From positions 60,938,004-61,002,003 of the forward strand of contig OY740768.1 in assembly GCA_963513935.1 (NCBI GenBank): a DNA stretch of 64,000 bases, in the 5' to 3' direction. The position numbers and the translations under genes are program-made. Below are positions 43,456-57,529 of the stretch, piece after piece (the first letter of the stretch is position 1; the number at the start of each line of letters is the position of its first letter). Source of the stretch: Aphrophora alni. Lineage: Eukaryota; Arthropoda; Insecta; Hemiptera; Aphrophoridae. The notes beneath the pieces were generated by a model that had not been told where the DNA came from, searched no databases, and was given only the letters and a program-made list of their open reading frames with translations.

Positions 43456-43576
43456 CTCTTCCTATAATATTCATCCATATGGAACGCATAAGATCTGCAT
43501 CATCATGCCCAGAACAGTCTATTATTGCTAGTTTACATTCCCAGAGATCGTAAGGGTCTGCAAATTCTTCATATAA
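43456..43576 (-). CDS. Nup155: Nup155 exon f
   Basis: Acceptor ATGTTAAAG before 43576. Forty codons read LYEEFADPYDLWECKLAIID and then CSGHDDADLMRSIWMNIIGR. One base G remains before donor GTAAAA. LYEE.ADP..L.ECKLAII is one of the most conserved Nup155 segments. Confidence 0.95.
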
Positions 43577-46185
43577 CTTTAACATAAATAATATATATAT
43601 ATAACAACATTTATTTCTGCACTATATACATATTTATATAAAATTTCATTTACATATCTTTTCTTTTTTTCGAGATGTTGTTCATAACGTAAAACACATT
43701 TTTAATCAGTAGCATAGCCATAGTTGTTTTTGTTAAAATTAGAGGTAATTATACCGACACAGGACACATTTTATAAGTGTAGTTAAAGATGTAAAGGGGT
43801 AATGGGTTACAAAGAGGAAACAAAATTATGAATTTTGTACAAGTAATTATTTACAATTTCAATAAAAGTAGTGAAATTTGAAGAAATGGTCCACTCTTGT
43901 CTTGATAATGAATTCTACCTTAGTTACCTAATACTGATACAATTATTTCCTAGCCTTGAATTTCATAACACTAGATGACTTGACAAATCAAACATTCTCA
44001 TTAAATATTATAAAAATTGCACATATTTAAAGTAAGATAATCTTACTAAATCAGTAATTTTTTTATTTGACAATCGATATTTGGTATGACACTACACTGC
44101 TAAAAAATTATTTAACTAAATTGGACTTTAGAGAGGCAATGGGAGCAACAAATACCAATTCATATGTTCTAATTTTTAAAGTGGTAATCTGAGACAATGC
44201 AGGTATTATGGGGATTATATTTGAAATACTCCCAACTAAATATAAAATACACTTTAGTAACTCAAATGTGCTCTCCATCAATATTTTTCTTTGCAATGAA
44301 TGCTTTTTCAACTACAAAATATATTTGTCAAGAATTTATAACAATTCAAAACAAGCAGTCAAAAAATGATAATTCCATATTTCTTATTCAAGCATTTTCC
44401 TTAATCCTTTTTCACCACAATCTGATACAGTATCCTCAAGGTAGGAATGGGTCTGGGGTGGAGAGGAAAAGAGGGGCCCCCACACTTTGTTTGTTGCTTT
44501 TACTTTCAGCAGTACAACCACAATAAAAAAATATAGACCTCAAATGACTTCAGTGTAAACGGGTGCCCTACTTTCGTTTCTTTTATCGGTGTAAATAAAA
44601 ATAAAACATATACAAAAGTCTGTCACGAAGTTGTAATTTTAGGAATTAAATGTAGCGAAGCAGTAATTTGTGTCCTAGTTTCCTTGGAATGGATTGTACC
44701 ATCAAGTCAGTCTAGGGAAACAAGTAAAAGGGAGGACACGCCCCTTACACCAGACACAATCCTAGACTGAAGCTACTGTATATTGGACCTCGATTGTATT
44801 CACAAAAAAAAACCTGATATATAGGAATTTTGGTTTTCTATTATTTTTAATTAAAAGAAATGTGTTTTGATATATCTGTAAAATCAAAGTCTATACATTT
44901 ATCAACAATAAAAATTTTAATTTTATGTAATTATGGATCAATAAAATCACAAACTAATTTATCATTGATTCGACAATGAAACTGTCTACAACAGCATTGA
45001 TAGCTAACAATCGACACCTACTATCTTATTTCCGAAATAAAAATGAACATATTTTGATTTATCTATAAAACTAAAGTCTATAGATTTATAAACAACAATA
45101 AATAACATTTTATGACATTATTAACCAAGAAAATTACTACCTAATACTGATTCAACATTCAGACTGTTAACTGTGATGTTAGATAAACAATCATTTTTTT
45201 GTGATTATCGTTCAGATTTTCCTGTTTATAAAATACCTTTATTTATTATACTCCATTTATACTTAAAATATGTAACACAAACCAACAGAAAATTAATAAC
45301 TATCTAAAACAAATGTCGGACTACAAACAAATAATATAAAATTATATATTAATTATATAATTAAGTAGTTGAAAATGCTACTCTTTCAGCTGAAAATTAT
45401 TTTCTTTAATTAAGAATTGACTTATCCTGTGCAACAATACACCTCCTGTTGTTATCTGTTTAGTATGACCTTTGTTGTTATCCATCACTTTTCCCTCTTT
45501 CATTCAGACAAAAAATCAAACAAATGTTAAGTTGAACATGAGAGGGTACTAATCGGTGCTATAACACTGGAAAACTACATTGATAGTTGTTGATATTAAC
45601 GATGATATGATCAGAATACTAAAACTTCATAAATCATAAAATAGTAAAATTATCAGGATTGATTTTTAAATTAAGGTTGCTTCAAATCATTTGACAAAAC
45701 GAAAACCGTATAAAACTAGATTAAAATATAACTTTTTTTTTTTTAAGGTCAGTTGAAAAATCCCTCTTTTTTATGTATACATTACCTTTACAATTCCCGC
45801 TTTTCCAGGAATTCCCAATCGCTGAACACTCTGTTATATTACAAATTATACAAGAAAGTTAATCTTTAACAAAAAATCATACAAAATGTTGGACGGAACA
45901 AAGTTATAATTTTGTGAAATGGTGTAAAATGGCCAATTTTAAAAGAGTTAGTAACTAACAAAATTAAGACAACTATAAATCTGGACAAAGGGAAGAGCAC
46001 TGCTCCTCATAATATTTGCGTCCTTTTAAATGTCACAATTATATTGGTAAAATCTATGAAAAGCAACAAAAACCCAACTTCTGATTAATCCCCCCCCCCC
46101 CTAAAGAGCGTTTCTTACCCATTGTAAATGTTAAGGACATACCAAATTCAATAAAAAATTTTATCTCCAGAAAATATACACTAAG

Positions 46186-46186
<1 letters not shown>

Positions 46187-46236
<50 letters not shown>

Positions 46237-46238
46237 CA
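46187..46238. repeat. (TG)n(TA)n microsatellite
   Basis: About 28 bp of TG followed by about 24 bp of TA; intronic. Confidence 0.9.
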
Positions 46239-46530
46239 CTATTCATCATAGTGTGTTCTAGGAACTTTTGATGCAACATATTATAAATTCCACGTTTAAG
46301 TATTATTATTATGATGGCTACAATAGCCTTATTTACTACCAGTGTCATAAAACTATAGTTAATAATGGTTTTTTATAAATTTCACTAAAAACAAAAACTT
46401 TATCACAGACCCATGTTAATGATTTAGTGTATCATACGTATTGACAATGGCACAAATATATATGTCTATTTTATCTTATTGCCTATAATGACATACAATT
46501 ACACTACTAGTATATATAACAAAAACTTAC

Positions 46531-46623
46531 CTCGGTTATAGTTAACAAAGATGAATTAAGGGTAACTACAGCTTGTTCTGGCCGTTCATTGAGCTGTACA
46601 AGATTGGAAACTTCATAGAGTAC
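46531..46623 (-). CDS. Nup155: Nup155 exon e
   Basis: Acceptor ATCTTTTAG and donor GTAAGT flank 31 codons in phase 0: VLYEVSNLVQLNERPEQAVV, then TLNSSLLTITE. It joins the ..VANIQKQ end of exon d and the LYEEFADP start of exon f, matching the linear order in the family. Confidence 0.92.
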
Positions 46624-47622
46624 CTAAAAGATAGAAAGTTATGCTATTATAGTAAAGGGAAATAATAAATTGAAATAAGTAAACATTTTATTCAGTACTT
46701 TTCTCAGATTTATAAATAGAGAATGTGAAAAGCAATTATGTGAAAAACAATCTAGAACAAATATGTATGTGATTTCAATACAAATCCTCTATTATAAAGG
46801 ATTAGTACATCCAGCTCAAAGTTTAAGAAATTTTCCTCAGAAGCGTTTTATACTTAAAATGTTCTTTTTACTACCCATCAAAAATAAATTCTTAATATAT
46901 CACTAACTGCCCTCATAGTTACAAACTATCAAAATTAAAATTGCTGTTTAGTTTTCTTAAGAGTATATTGTTAGGATATGAGTGTGTGTGTGTGTGTGTT
47001 TATATATATATACAGTATATCATATTTTTATTATTTGAAATTAGTAATTAGGAAATTATATTCAGAAAGTAAACTAGAAAGGATGTAATTGCAACAGGTG
47101 TATATGGTGCTTGCTGTATATGTCTTTGATACAATAATAAAGTAATTCCATAGTTCACTATACAGTATGATGGTTCAGTATTCATAATATTGTTAAAAAG
47201 AGGGTTGAGAGTAGGAATCGTTGAAACTTCAAAATTGTCCAATAAGATCAAATTGCGATCAAGATTCAATCTCGAATTGGATCACAAAATATTTCGAATT
47301 AAGACGACTTAGGTTTTTTTTGCCTTATAAATTATAATATTTGTAGATAAATTAAAAGCCGCCGGAAGAAAAGGAAAAACCAAAGTCAATCATTAACAAA
47401 GACCCTGTACAAAGGTCCAAGTTCGGGTATGAAACCATTGTGTTATTAATTTCCTGGAAAAAGATCCATTAGGCAGTTTTAGGCCTGCACAATAGTCAAC
47501 AGATATTATTGGCTATGAATTTATGAGTTCAATTAAAACTTATATGTTAAAATTACACCATGATTTTGTTATCTTTTTATGTATGTTAAGACATATTCAA
47601 AGCGAATGTGTATTATTTATTA

Positions 47623-48492
47623 CAGTAGAACCCCTCAAACTCGACACAATGTGGACTTTAAGGTTGTCGAGTTTGGGGGTTGTCGAGTTCTAGGGAACTT
47701 TGATATTTAATGGTTAGGCTTGCAACAAATACTTTAAATAACTGTACATTTATTGATTATCAATGATTACACGTTTATTGCAAAAAAGTCCCTGCCTGAC
47801 AACAACAAAAATAGTGTGTTCAATCACACATTAAAATGAAATTTATCGATGGGTCAAATGAGATTTTAAAAGTATTGGCCTTGTACAATAGGCTCAGTAA
47901 ACTAAAAAGGCTTCTGTAATAAAATTTATAGTAAAGTCTAGAGTAAAAAAAACACGGAAATAACACTATTCTTGGAAATAACACGGTCCAATATAAATGC
48001 TATAAATTGAACTGCTGACCGCATATAATTAAGAGTCGGGTCATTTTTTTCACCTGGTTAAGACCTTTATTACAAAACTTGAATCATAGTTCTACGACCC
48101 TCCGTTGAATTGTTATGACAAAAGACTTGCCGCTTACTTTTAATGGAATCTGTGCTAATGACCGGTAGCATCCGGGTGGTAGGCGCTTGGGTTCACAACA
48201 ATATGAATATTTTGACAACACATGATTGGGGCTGTCCCGGTCTACCTGGACCCTTTATCTTTAACTTTGGCCTCTACTATACAGTAGGATTAGAAAGTGG
48301 CTAGACAAAGGAGCAACCCTCACAGCCATATAAACAAAAGTGACAAGCCTCAACCTCCCGGCATCTGGCAGGCGCACATGGCGTAAAACAATACAGTGAA
48401 TGACCTTGGAAATCCCATGCTCCTGGTCACTGGCCCTGTCAAGTTTGACGGAATGTCGAGTTTGAGGGGGTCGAGTTTGAGGGGTTCTACTG
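47623..48492. mobile_element. pogo/Tigger-type MITE, 870 bp
   Basis: Inverted ends CAGTAGAACCCCTCAAACTC (left) and the reverse of GAGTTTGAGGGGTTCTACTG (right), flanked by TA on both sides. The ends match perfectly over 20 bp. Additional GTCGAGTTTG repeats occur within each end. No transposase ORF. Located in the 9.5-kb Nup155 intron (exons d-e). Confidence 0.9.
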
Positions 48493-48899
48493 TATTTACA
48501 AAATCATCAAAATTTACTTTCGTAAGGTAAATAACTCTTTACCTGTAAAAAATTATAGAAAAAACCAAATTAAACATACAAACTAAATCATAACAAAATA
48601 TTGAAAGAAAAGAGTAACGACTTTTTGTTTTCAGTTTCATAAACCTACCAAGGTCACCAATTCACGCTTTAGTACATTATTATCGTTTCTTCAGTTGGTA
48701 GACTCAGCAACAATAGTTTGTTTTGTTTTAACTTTTAACATTTCTATTAATATATTTATTGTTATAGCAAGATTAAAAATTATCGGGATCATTAACAACC
48801 TGTTTTAGTTGAAAACTGTAGAAATGAAAATTATACTCGTGAACCATTTCTAACGTTCACAATTTTGATGTCTCTATGTTGAGATACATTTGATTGAGA

Positions 48900-49909
48900 G
48901 AAATGAAATTAATTACAGGTAATGTGAGTAATCCATAAATGTAATAAAATTGTAAAAGGTTTTATTGCATGGATTATTTGCGTTCAAAGAACGGTAATAA
49001 AAAGTTGAATGTAGACAAACAGAAAGGATTTCAGAATGGTTAAACTTATAGAACAAAGAATGTGTGTTATTTGGAAAATGTATAAAAAATTATTAATTTT
49101 TAATTTCGTAATTGAAATAATTATAACAAAATTAACTAAATTAGTATGTTTAATAAAATTAAGAGAAAATTATATTTTGAAGTGATCAGAAATGAAGTCG
49201 TCATAATTGGAGTGCGCAGTATAGACCAATCAAAAGATAGATAGTAGTGGGGCACAAGCCGTTCTACCAAGAACGAAAGGACTCTCCATTATTGAACAAG
49301 ACGTCATGTAGACGGTTAGATCATCAAGGCTGATCGCCTGAACATCTAGAGCAACATCAGTACTTATTCCATGGTTTGATACTTTTATTTAACTTTGAAT
49401 CTAAAACTAAATTCAGTGCAAAGTTACGTCTTGGTATAGCGTAAAAAGAACATTATAATTGGTAATTTATGACTTTAAAAAGTAGAGGCAATCAGTTTAA
49501 ACTATGGCATCGTAACGTAATGAAATACATTGGTTAATAATAGCTAACTGAATTGTTTAAACTTTTAATTTGAATTTGATCGTAAAGAATACTTGTAACA
49601 TGAACTATTTCAACATTTAATTTTGAGTTTAATCATTGTGAATATTTGTACCAAGAACTAATATTTAATATTTATGAAACTAATGTCTAATAATTAGTCA
49701 TGTTATTCACTGTACGTATTTCAGAGAAAGTTAAGCAAAATGGCTTGACTAGATTTTGTATGTTTCAAATATAATTAGAACTTGTTAATAAATGTATGTT
49801 TTATTTCAGAGGTTTTTATGATCATTTAGCGCATCTAGTACATTTTCCCGTAATTCATGACCCAAGGTAAAAAAGAGTAAATTTAATAAGTTTTCGTGCT
49901 TTTATCACA
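48900..49909 (+). repeat. Possible old LTR followed by a primer-site-like sequence
   Basis: The sequence TTATCACA ends at 49909 and, 3 nt on, TGGCGCTCAACAAG (49913-49926) resembles the primer site TGGCGCCCAACG of the 14.3-22.0 kb element. The left boundary is not visible and no second LTR was found. Weak. Confidence 0.25.
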
Positions 49910-51350
49910 AAATGGCGCTCAACAAGTAACAGTAAATTCGTCCCAAGTAAAAAATTATATATATATATTTTTAAATATAATACAAACATTTTTTCTCTAA
50001 CAAATTTTTACACTATTACACATTACACTAACAAGAGAAAGTATATTGTTCTTTATACTACGTAGATATAAGCAAGCGAAATACATCTGTGTATGTTAAT
50101 TTATAGTAGTGAAAAACTTTAAATGGTTCAGCATATATTATATTATAGTTCAGCAGCTAGAGTTGTGAGTTTGACGAGAACTTCATTTTCTTCTATATTT
50201 AAAGAGTTTAAGATTCTTAGTTGCAATATTTTGTGAATTAAATTCAAATGACTTGAAACTCAATTGAAGCATGAAAGGGTTAATATTGATATAGATGACA
50301 TTTCTGGATAAGGGGGATGTTTGTTTATTACTTCCATGTACACTCAGAGGCTGGAGTGGGGTTTGGTCTTGCACCTTCTTCTATTTGCACAGATAAAACG
50401 GAAGAATCATGTTAACATTTTCCTACTTATTGTGTACTTCGTTAAATTAAACATGTGTGTGTGTATACACTAAACTTGAAGTGGTATTTAACCTTTTTTT
50501 TTCTTAATTGAATTCAAAAATAAGGGATATTATAATTATTATGATTATGAGGTTTATATAAATTATGAAGAAAATAATAATTTTTTGAAATAAATATTTA
50601 TTTTATAGTTGAACATATAAAACATCTAATGAAAAGGACTTGAAAGTGGTTTTCAATATTTAGATAAATAAAAATTGTAACTTAGGTTGATGAACTCCAT
50701 CATAGAAGAGGTTCAAATGCATTAGGGCGATGACAGAACAAAAATATTTGGTATTCTTTTATTTTTAAGCTAATTCCCCCGGGACATTAGGTTGGCTAAA
50801 TAGGTATAGTATAAATATAAACTAGTATGTCAGCTGCAGATGATGTTCAACATTGTGTTTGTAGAACGAGGAATAAAGTAAAAGTAAATAAAATAATGTA
50901 CATTTATTATTACGATCAAATTAACTCGATTGTAATCGATGATTACCGATTACTGAAGTAGTACAGCTACACGAGGGTCTTCCCAAAACTGCCTAAGTTG
51001 TATAAAAAACATTGAGATAAATATTTACATTCAAAGAAATATATATATATATATATATATATTATCCTTTTATGAACATTTTATTATCACATAATACATA
51101 GTGCTTGGTTTTACAAATTAGAATAAAAAGATGTTTAAACAAAGTATCGAACACTTAACAAAAGATAAGCTTCAGTATTCTGTTATTTAGAGCGAAAGAG
51201 GAAACCTTATAAATGATATGGTGGGAGGACTAGTACTTGGCCTTGAATTTGTTTACAGTTGTATTTCCTTTCAGCCAGACAAGTGTATTTCACCTCAAAA
51301 AAATTGTAATTTTTAATACATTACTTTCTTGTATATGCTTAGTATAAAGT

Positions 51351-52800
51351 GTAGTAATATTAATATATAAAGTGGTTTTTGAATTTAATTTATTTTTAAA
51401 AGAAAAGAAAATAATTTGCTCAGCTATGGGCGCCAGGAAGCTGTACGCTTACCAATTTAGAAAAGTTAACGCTTAATTATTATTTACTAAAAAATTCTCA
51501 GAGTCGTGTTTCTTTTAAAAGTGTACTCCCAAGTGATTATATGGTAATTAAAAAGTCCTTTTCTTTGTTTCTGAAACTGAACATATTATTTATTCAAAAA
51601 TTGATTATTAATATTTAATACACATACATTAGTTTATTTTTTATAATTATATCATGTTAAAAATTAAAAAAATTATTTTGTCTTGAAGAGACCAAGTTTC
51701 TTGTAAATGACTCTACTTTAAATAGTTGCAACTTTGTTTAATTATATTTTTATGTGAGCATCTTTGTCTCATATTGAAAATTATAATGCATCATTAAATT
51801 AGAAATGTTCTATTAAAATTTTAGTTTAGATATTCTTAAAATACTTATGACATATAAATTTACTTATCAAAAAAATTTTAACATATCTTAATCATAATTA
51901 AAATTTTATCATTAGTCCTTTTTACAAAAAAGATAAAATAAGATTGTCTGTTATTTGTGTGACCACGTTGTAGTACTTTCCAAGGTAGACTTCCCTTGTA
52001 ACATGAAGCCGCCTTCCTGCTGACTGAAGTTCACCATTTTTAACGTAGTGCCTAAGTTGATTGTCTCAGATTTAAATTTACGATTCATAACTATCGCACA
52101 TTTTGTCTCTACTATTAATACAGAGTTTACGTTTTAATATTCAGAGTCTCTCAGATTAGAAATATTGTTTAAATCGTCCATACTTCCAACAAAGCCTAAA
52201 TCACACCATGTGCTCAGCGTTCACTCTCAAAGAATAACCACTTCACAAACAAAAATTACGTCTGTCCATCTCCGACATTGTCCAATAACTGATTCTAATA
52301 TCAACTGACTTCAAACTATTAGTATTTTACATTGTTTATTATATGAAAATCACTTTAATACAAATTTCATTGTTCTCAGACTATTTCGTTCACTATTCGA
52401 AAATACGTGTGACTATTTCAGACGCTGCCTTCCAACTGCTTCTACGCACGCTTTCAGATTCCGGATATCATCCTATAATCACGTGATTATAGTCTCAAAC
52501 CCATAACCACTTGACAACAAGTATTTCACCTCATATAAGCACAATTCACACAAATATTAAGCTTATCTTAAGACTAAACATTGTTATTAATATAAATACA
52601 TTTTTTGGGAATTTATTTTTGATTTATTTCGTTATTCTAGAAACAGCCATAAATACCATTTTCACTTGACCTTATTAACTTCCGTTTGCTTGTGATCTAA
52701 TTACATTATGCATGAATTTTACCGCAGGTTTCATCTCATATACAAAAATCCAAAATATGCACATTACAAAAGTATTTATAGTATAATGATTTTGATAATA
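51351..52800 (-). repeat. Diverged solo LTR, related to the 14.3-kb element
   Basis: Begins TGTAGTAATATTAATATATA on the plus strand. It then follows the order of the 14296 LTR: TTGCTC..., GGCGCCAG, CAATTTAGAAAA, CTCAG, CTTTT..AGTGTACT. The similarity fades toward 52.8 kb, so the right edge is approximate. It lies in the same orientation as the 14.3-kb LTRs. No primer site is adjacent, so it is probably a solo LTR or fragment. Intronic in Nup155. Confidence 0.5.
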
Positions 52801-54199
52801 CTCCTTGATTGAAGAAAACAGAATTGATTTATATTATAAGAAAATAGAATAATAGGTGCAATATTACCTAACTTATTTTATAATCGGAATTAATTCAGTA
52901 TTGCAAAACTGGAAACATACTGTGTTGATCATTGTTTTTTGATTTTTGTGACAGGGTTTATTTAGTCAAATTTTATTAGTTTTCTTCTTATTTTTTAAAA
53001 TAGGAAAATGTTTGGCTTTCGATTAACTATATAGCATTGTTTGATAGAAGAAATCGGATTTTTGTTTTCCAATTTTGGTGTACACTTTCGATTACTATAC
53101 AGCACTTGTTTGTCAGAAGAAATCGGATTTTTGTTTTCAAATCTCGGAGTATTGTTCTTTAAATTTACATAACGACCAGAAATAATTAAGTTTTGACAAA
53201 ATAGAAACGTATCACATTGTGTTTTTAAAAATTTTGTTATGGGTTTTATTTTATTAATTTTGTTATGGGTTTTATTTTATTAGTTTTCTTTCATTTTTTT
53301 GATACAAAAATAAAACAATTATAGCCTACGAAAGAGTTAAGTTTTCTTTGCTATAATATATAGACTTTGGCAATTAATTCTACAAAAATTTTTGAAATTG
53401 TAACAGCAAGAAACTTGTACAGGAATAACAGCTGTTTTCACATTACATTGTATAGGTGTCCAAATAGGTTTTTCACCAATGAAATGAATTTATTTTTTCC
53501 ATAAGATAATGGGAGCTCAGACTACACCAATTTGCGCAAAATAATGTTATACTCTTAAAAAAAGAAGTCAAATTTATTCATAACTATCTCTCCCGTCCCC
53601 ATTCCTCCACATTGCCTACTCCATGGTCCCCATTGCATGCTCCCCACCCTTATCCAGAACTCCTCCATAAGCCTGGTTGTTTTCCAGGACCAATTCAACT
53701 CCCGTTTTTTATTCAGGCCTTTCCAAATTGATAGATAGTAGAGGTTTCACTATATTATATTTAAGTTAATTGGATTGTATCCTTAGCAATATCCACAAAT
53801 AAAATTTTTAAAATTGTATTTTAGAGAACACCACATACCAATGTCAAATTGTCAATTCATACCAGATTTCTAAGAAAGGTTTTACTATATTTATACCTAT
53901 AAATATGTTCCATGAGATATGATTCCATCTGATTTAAAATTCTATTATTCACCTACACCTTGTTGAGGGATTGGTTTGAAACTAATTAAGAACTTTTTAG
54001 ACAGGAAGTTTAGTCAGCTCTGTGATACCAAAAATGGTAATTTTAACTTGGATAACCAAAAAACGGTTATATTAAGATTTGAATATTAAGAGGGACTCAA
54101 GAACGTTGAAATTGAATGTGTGGGGGGATTTCAGAAGTCAAAAGAATGACTCAATGTACATGTTAAGACAAGGGTATATAAAATTTAAATATAGGTTTC

Positions 54200-55538
54200 C
54201 AAAATACTGATGTGATGTAAAAAATGTTAATTATAATTTATACGAATATTTGAATAAAAATTGTGTAGTGAAAAATAGACAAAGTTTGTGTCAGGCAAAA
54301 TAATTTGAACAGGGTCCGTGTTGCTAGGTTTGTGAGAAAATTTTTTAGCGGACGTTGCATATTAAGAAATAAGACTCTAGGGTGAAGCTGGACAAAGGCA
54401 CATGTGGTTTTGCCAGTCTTAAGGGAACAGCCGAGGTGGTAAGACGTGTTTTCAGTTCAAAGAAACTTTTAATAAGATGTAGTGAAAACGTTAAGCGAGT
54501 CTTAAGGGAACTACCGAGTTGGTCAGACGTAGTCTTGTGCAAAGAAACTTTTATAAAATAATGTGAACTCTGTGAAACGTGTAAAAATAAAAGTCTTGCA
54601 CGTGTTCGAGACAAATAAGATTTTGAATAGTGGACAAGATCGTAAAGTCTCGTAATAGAACGGTTTAAATCATGATACTAACAAACATTTAGTTATTTGA
54701 ACAATAAAATAATGACTTCCGTAAAACAGCAAGGAATCGACCACGTCAGCGACTCGACACAGGACAAGATACATTGTCTACAAGACGTCGCCAAGGAATT
54801 GTGCTTTTAACTAAAAAAGAACGTGACTGGTATACACGTTAAAACTTTATTTCTAAAATCATTTTTTGTCTATAATATGATAATAGTTTCTTAATGTTTA
54901 ATTATAAGTTTAATTTGAAAATCTGGAGAATAATATTGAGACAATGTCATACATTATAAAATATGAAAATACTAAAGTAAAATCTTTCTTTTAAATAAAT
55001 AAATTAATGAAACTTATTTTGATTGGTAGAACTAAATTACTAATTACACTAATTCAATTAAATGAACTAAAGATTTTTTGCTTTTTCTTTTGAGTTGCAA
55101 CTAAATAATAAATTTAATAAATAAAATTCAATTTGATTTTTTAAAGAAATATGAGGATGTATTAAGCTAAGATTTCTGAATATGAATGTTTAATAATATT
55201 TGATGATAACCTTATATAAATGTTTTAATATTTTCATTTTAATAAAACATGTTAAGTTTCAGCACAACACCTAAGATTTCTTTATTTCACCAAGAACTAC
55301 TGTGAGTACACTTTTAAAAGGATTTGCGACCCTGAGATATATTTAACATTTAACAATTAACTTCTTTTTCAAAATTGGTAAGCTAATGCTACCTGGCGCC
55401 CATAGTCGAGCAAATTATTTCCTTCTCTTTTATAAAAATCAGATTAATATTAAATTCAAACCCGGTTTTTATATAGATTTACAGCTCAGAAACCTGAAGC
55501 TGGAGTTCTATAAGAACTTTGTAAATAGTGGAATGACA
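54200..55538 (+). repeat. Diverged LTR in plus orientation, with a TGGGGGCTC primer site
   Basis: Read in reverse, 55440-55270 matches the 51.4-kb copy and the 14.3-kb LTR (CTCGACTATGGGCGCCAGG, then CAATTTTGAAAAAGAAG, then CTTTTAAAAGTGTACTCACAG). The LTR seems to end at GACA (55538), with TGGGGGCTCAC at 55542-55552, a primer-site-like sequence of another tRNA type. A degenerate 83-bp tandem pair (AGTCTTAAGGGAAC at 54415 and 54498) lies near its left part. The left boundary is uncertain. Confidence 0.45.
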
Positions 55539-56117
55539 TTCTGGGGGCTCACTTATAGTGAATACAGAGTGTAGCAATTCGAGATAACTAACCTTTCTTC
55601 ATCTAGTTTTGCGTTAGATCCCTCTCTTTTATCTTTTCTACCAGTCTCTCTAACCAACTCTTCTTCACTTCTAACCAGACGCTATTAGAGTATTCGAGAG
55701 CTAGGTGTATTTTTTCTTATATCGTATCTTCTCACTTTAAAAAAGTTGTTTTATTTAGTGTTGAGGTGAACACTATGGTTTTTGACTTTAAAAAAATGTA
55801 TATTATTGTTTTATATAAAAGAAAATGTATTGAAACAATGGCTGTTTTTGTATTTTGATATTTAAAAAAATATTAACATAATTTATCAGCATGATTACTG
55901 ATTTTCTAATAATTGTACTTGGTATAATTTTAGATACACTTTATTACAGCAATATTGACATAGTAAAGTGGACGGTACTTTAATTATTAGAGAGGATGTA
56001 TACCTGATACTAACTGTAGATCATCATTCTATAAAACAAAATATTCAAAAACCATGGATTAAAAGCAAACACTTGAAGAATAATGTAGACATTATCTTTT
56101 AGTACTACAAATCTTAC

Positions 56118-56265
56118 CTGTTTCTGTATATTGGCCACTTGTAACAAATCTTCTAAATCATTGAGAAAAATCCCTAAATGAGGTGCACATCCCACCTTAT
56201 CACTCCTCATACACATTACTGCCTTGGCCAAATATGTAATTCTTTCTGTTAAGTTCAAAGTTTTG
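56118..56265 (-). CDS. Nup155: Nup155 exon d
   Basis: Acceptor TGTTTTAG; the first base C completes a split Ser codon (AG|C). The protein reads KTLNLTERITYLAKAVMCMR, SDKVGCAPHLGIFLNDLEDL and LQVANIQKQ, then donor GTAAGA. L..RI.YL..A....S..........L..LED...VA.IQ is typical of the Nup155 solenoid. Confidence 0.95.
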
Positions 56266-56821
56266 CTAAAACATCAATGAAGAACATCAATAATCTCTAA
56301 TTAATTAATGATCAAATTGTGTTGAATTAATTTCATTCCTAATATTTATTTATCTCTTGAACGTATAATATCCTGCAATAGCACTCACCCTGTCAACTGA
56401 TATGCTCGGAGTTTATAAAAAAATTATTGCTATTACAATAATAATAAATAATGAGTTATCGTGTAATGGGTTTTGAGAATGGGCGAGTGAGAAAGTTTGT
56501 GCAATGTTTTTACATCATTTAGTTTTATTCTCATCAATTAGGGCCAGATTCAACAAACTAAGCTGGATAGAAAAATTGAACTGTGCTAAAAATATTATAG
56601 AGTGGGAGAATAATAAGCCATTGTTCAAAATTCATGTGAGATGCGAACCAGGTTTGAAATTTCAAGAACTCATATATCCTTATTCATTAAACTTTATAAA
56701 ACTGTCCTTTTTGTAGTTTTACAATAGACAGTTAATTAGTTTAAATAAAAAATGTATAGAAAAACCAAAATGTAAAATTTTAAATTTAATAATCTAAAAA
56801 ATGTAAAATGTGTATGCCAAC

Positions 56822-57087
56822 CTTGGTTCTTTAGCTAAAGAGTAAAGAATTTGAGCAGCAGCTGCATGGTTGCCTTGCCGTTCATGATATTTCCAAAGAA
56901 GATCAGCAAATTCGCTTGCATCTCTTCGATCAGGATTAGATGAAGCTCGTTTTAGATAAATCTCTAGACTAGGCTTGGCTACATCAATTAATTCTCCAAA
57001 CAGATGTTTGTTGATCATCCAATCATAGATAGCAATATGTAGAAGTTGATCTGAAGATTCCATACTTAATTTTACCAAATCGTCTGC
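56822..57087 (-). CDS. Nup155: Nup155 exon c
   Basis: Acceptor TTTATAG and donor AAG|GTTGGC. 88 codons in phase 0 begin ADDLVKLSMESSDQLLHIAI. They include YDWMINKHLFGELIDVAKPS and DLLWKYHERQGNHAAAAQIL, and the exon ends SLAKEP plus two bases. The DLLW.Y.E......AA..L..LA pattern is a strong Nup155 signature. The donor is less canonical (GTTGGC) but fixes the phase with exon d. Confidence 0.95.
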
Positions 57088-57529
57088 CTATAAAATAAAA
57101 TGTAATTGTATCTATCCTTTGGTTTCTTAAATGACTTTAAGTAACTAATCTAAAATATGTTAAAACACAAATAAGCCATATTTTCGAATACATAAATTCA
57201 ACAAAGCACAACAATAATATTGTATTTACATTCCACAGTGTTAAAAGAAGTTCACAGATACTAAGAATGCTTTAAATAGAACTTTTATGATTTCAACCAT
57301 AAAAACTTCAACGTTTAATAACTCTACATATGATTTAATGTGGAATAAAGTATCATTTAATGTAGAATGAAAAAGGGGCATGAAGGTAACATTAATGAAG
57401 CTAAAGAATAAGGGTAGGACAATGACTATAGAAATAAATATAAGGAAGATGGAACAGAAAGGTTAATTTTTTTTTAAATTTAAAGAGAGGAAAATACTTT
57501 CAATTCAGAATGAAGGCAATGGAAAAGGA

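Noticed and set aside
46054..46239. ORF with YIYIYTHTHTH repeats
   Set aside because: Translation of a dinucleotide microsatellite.
56504..56716. 70-codon plus-strand ORF
   Set aside because: Lies in an intron between Nup155 exons c and d with no recognisable domain.
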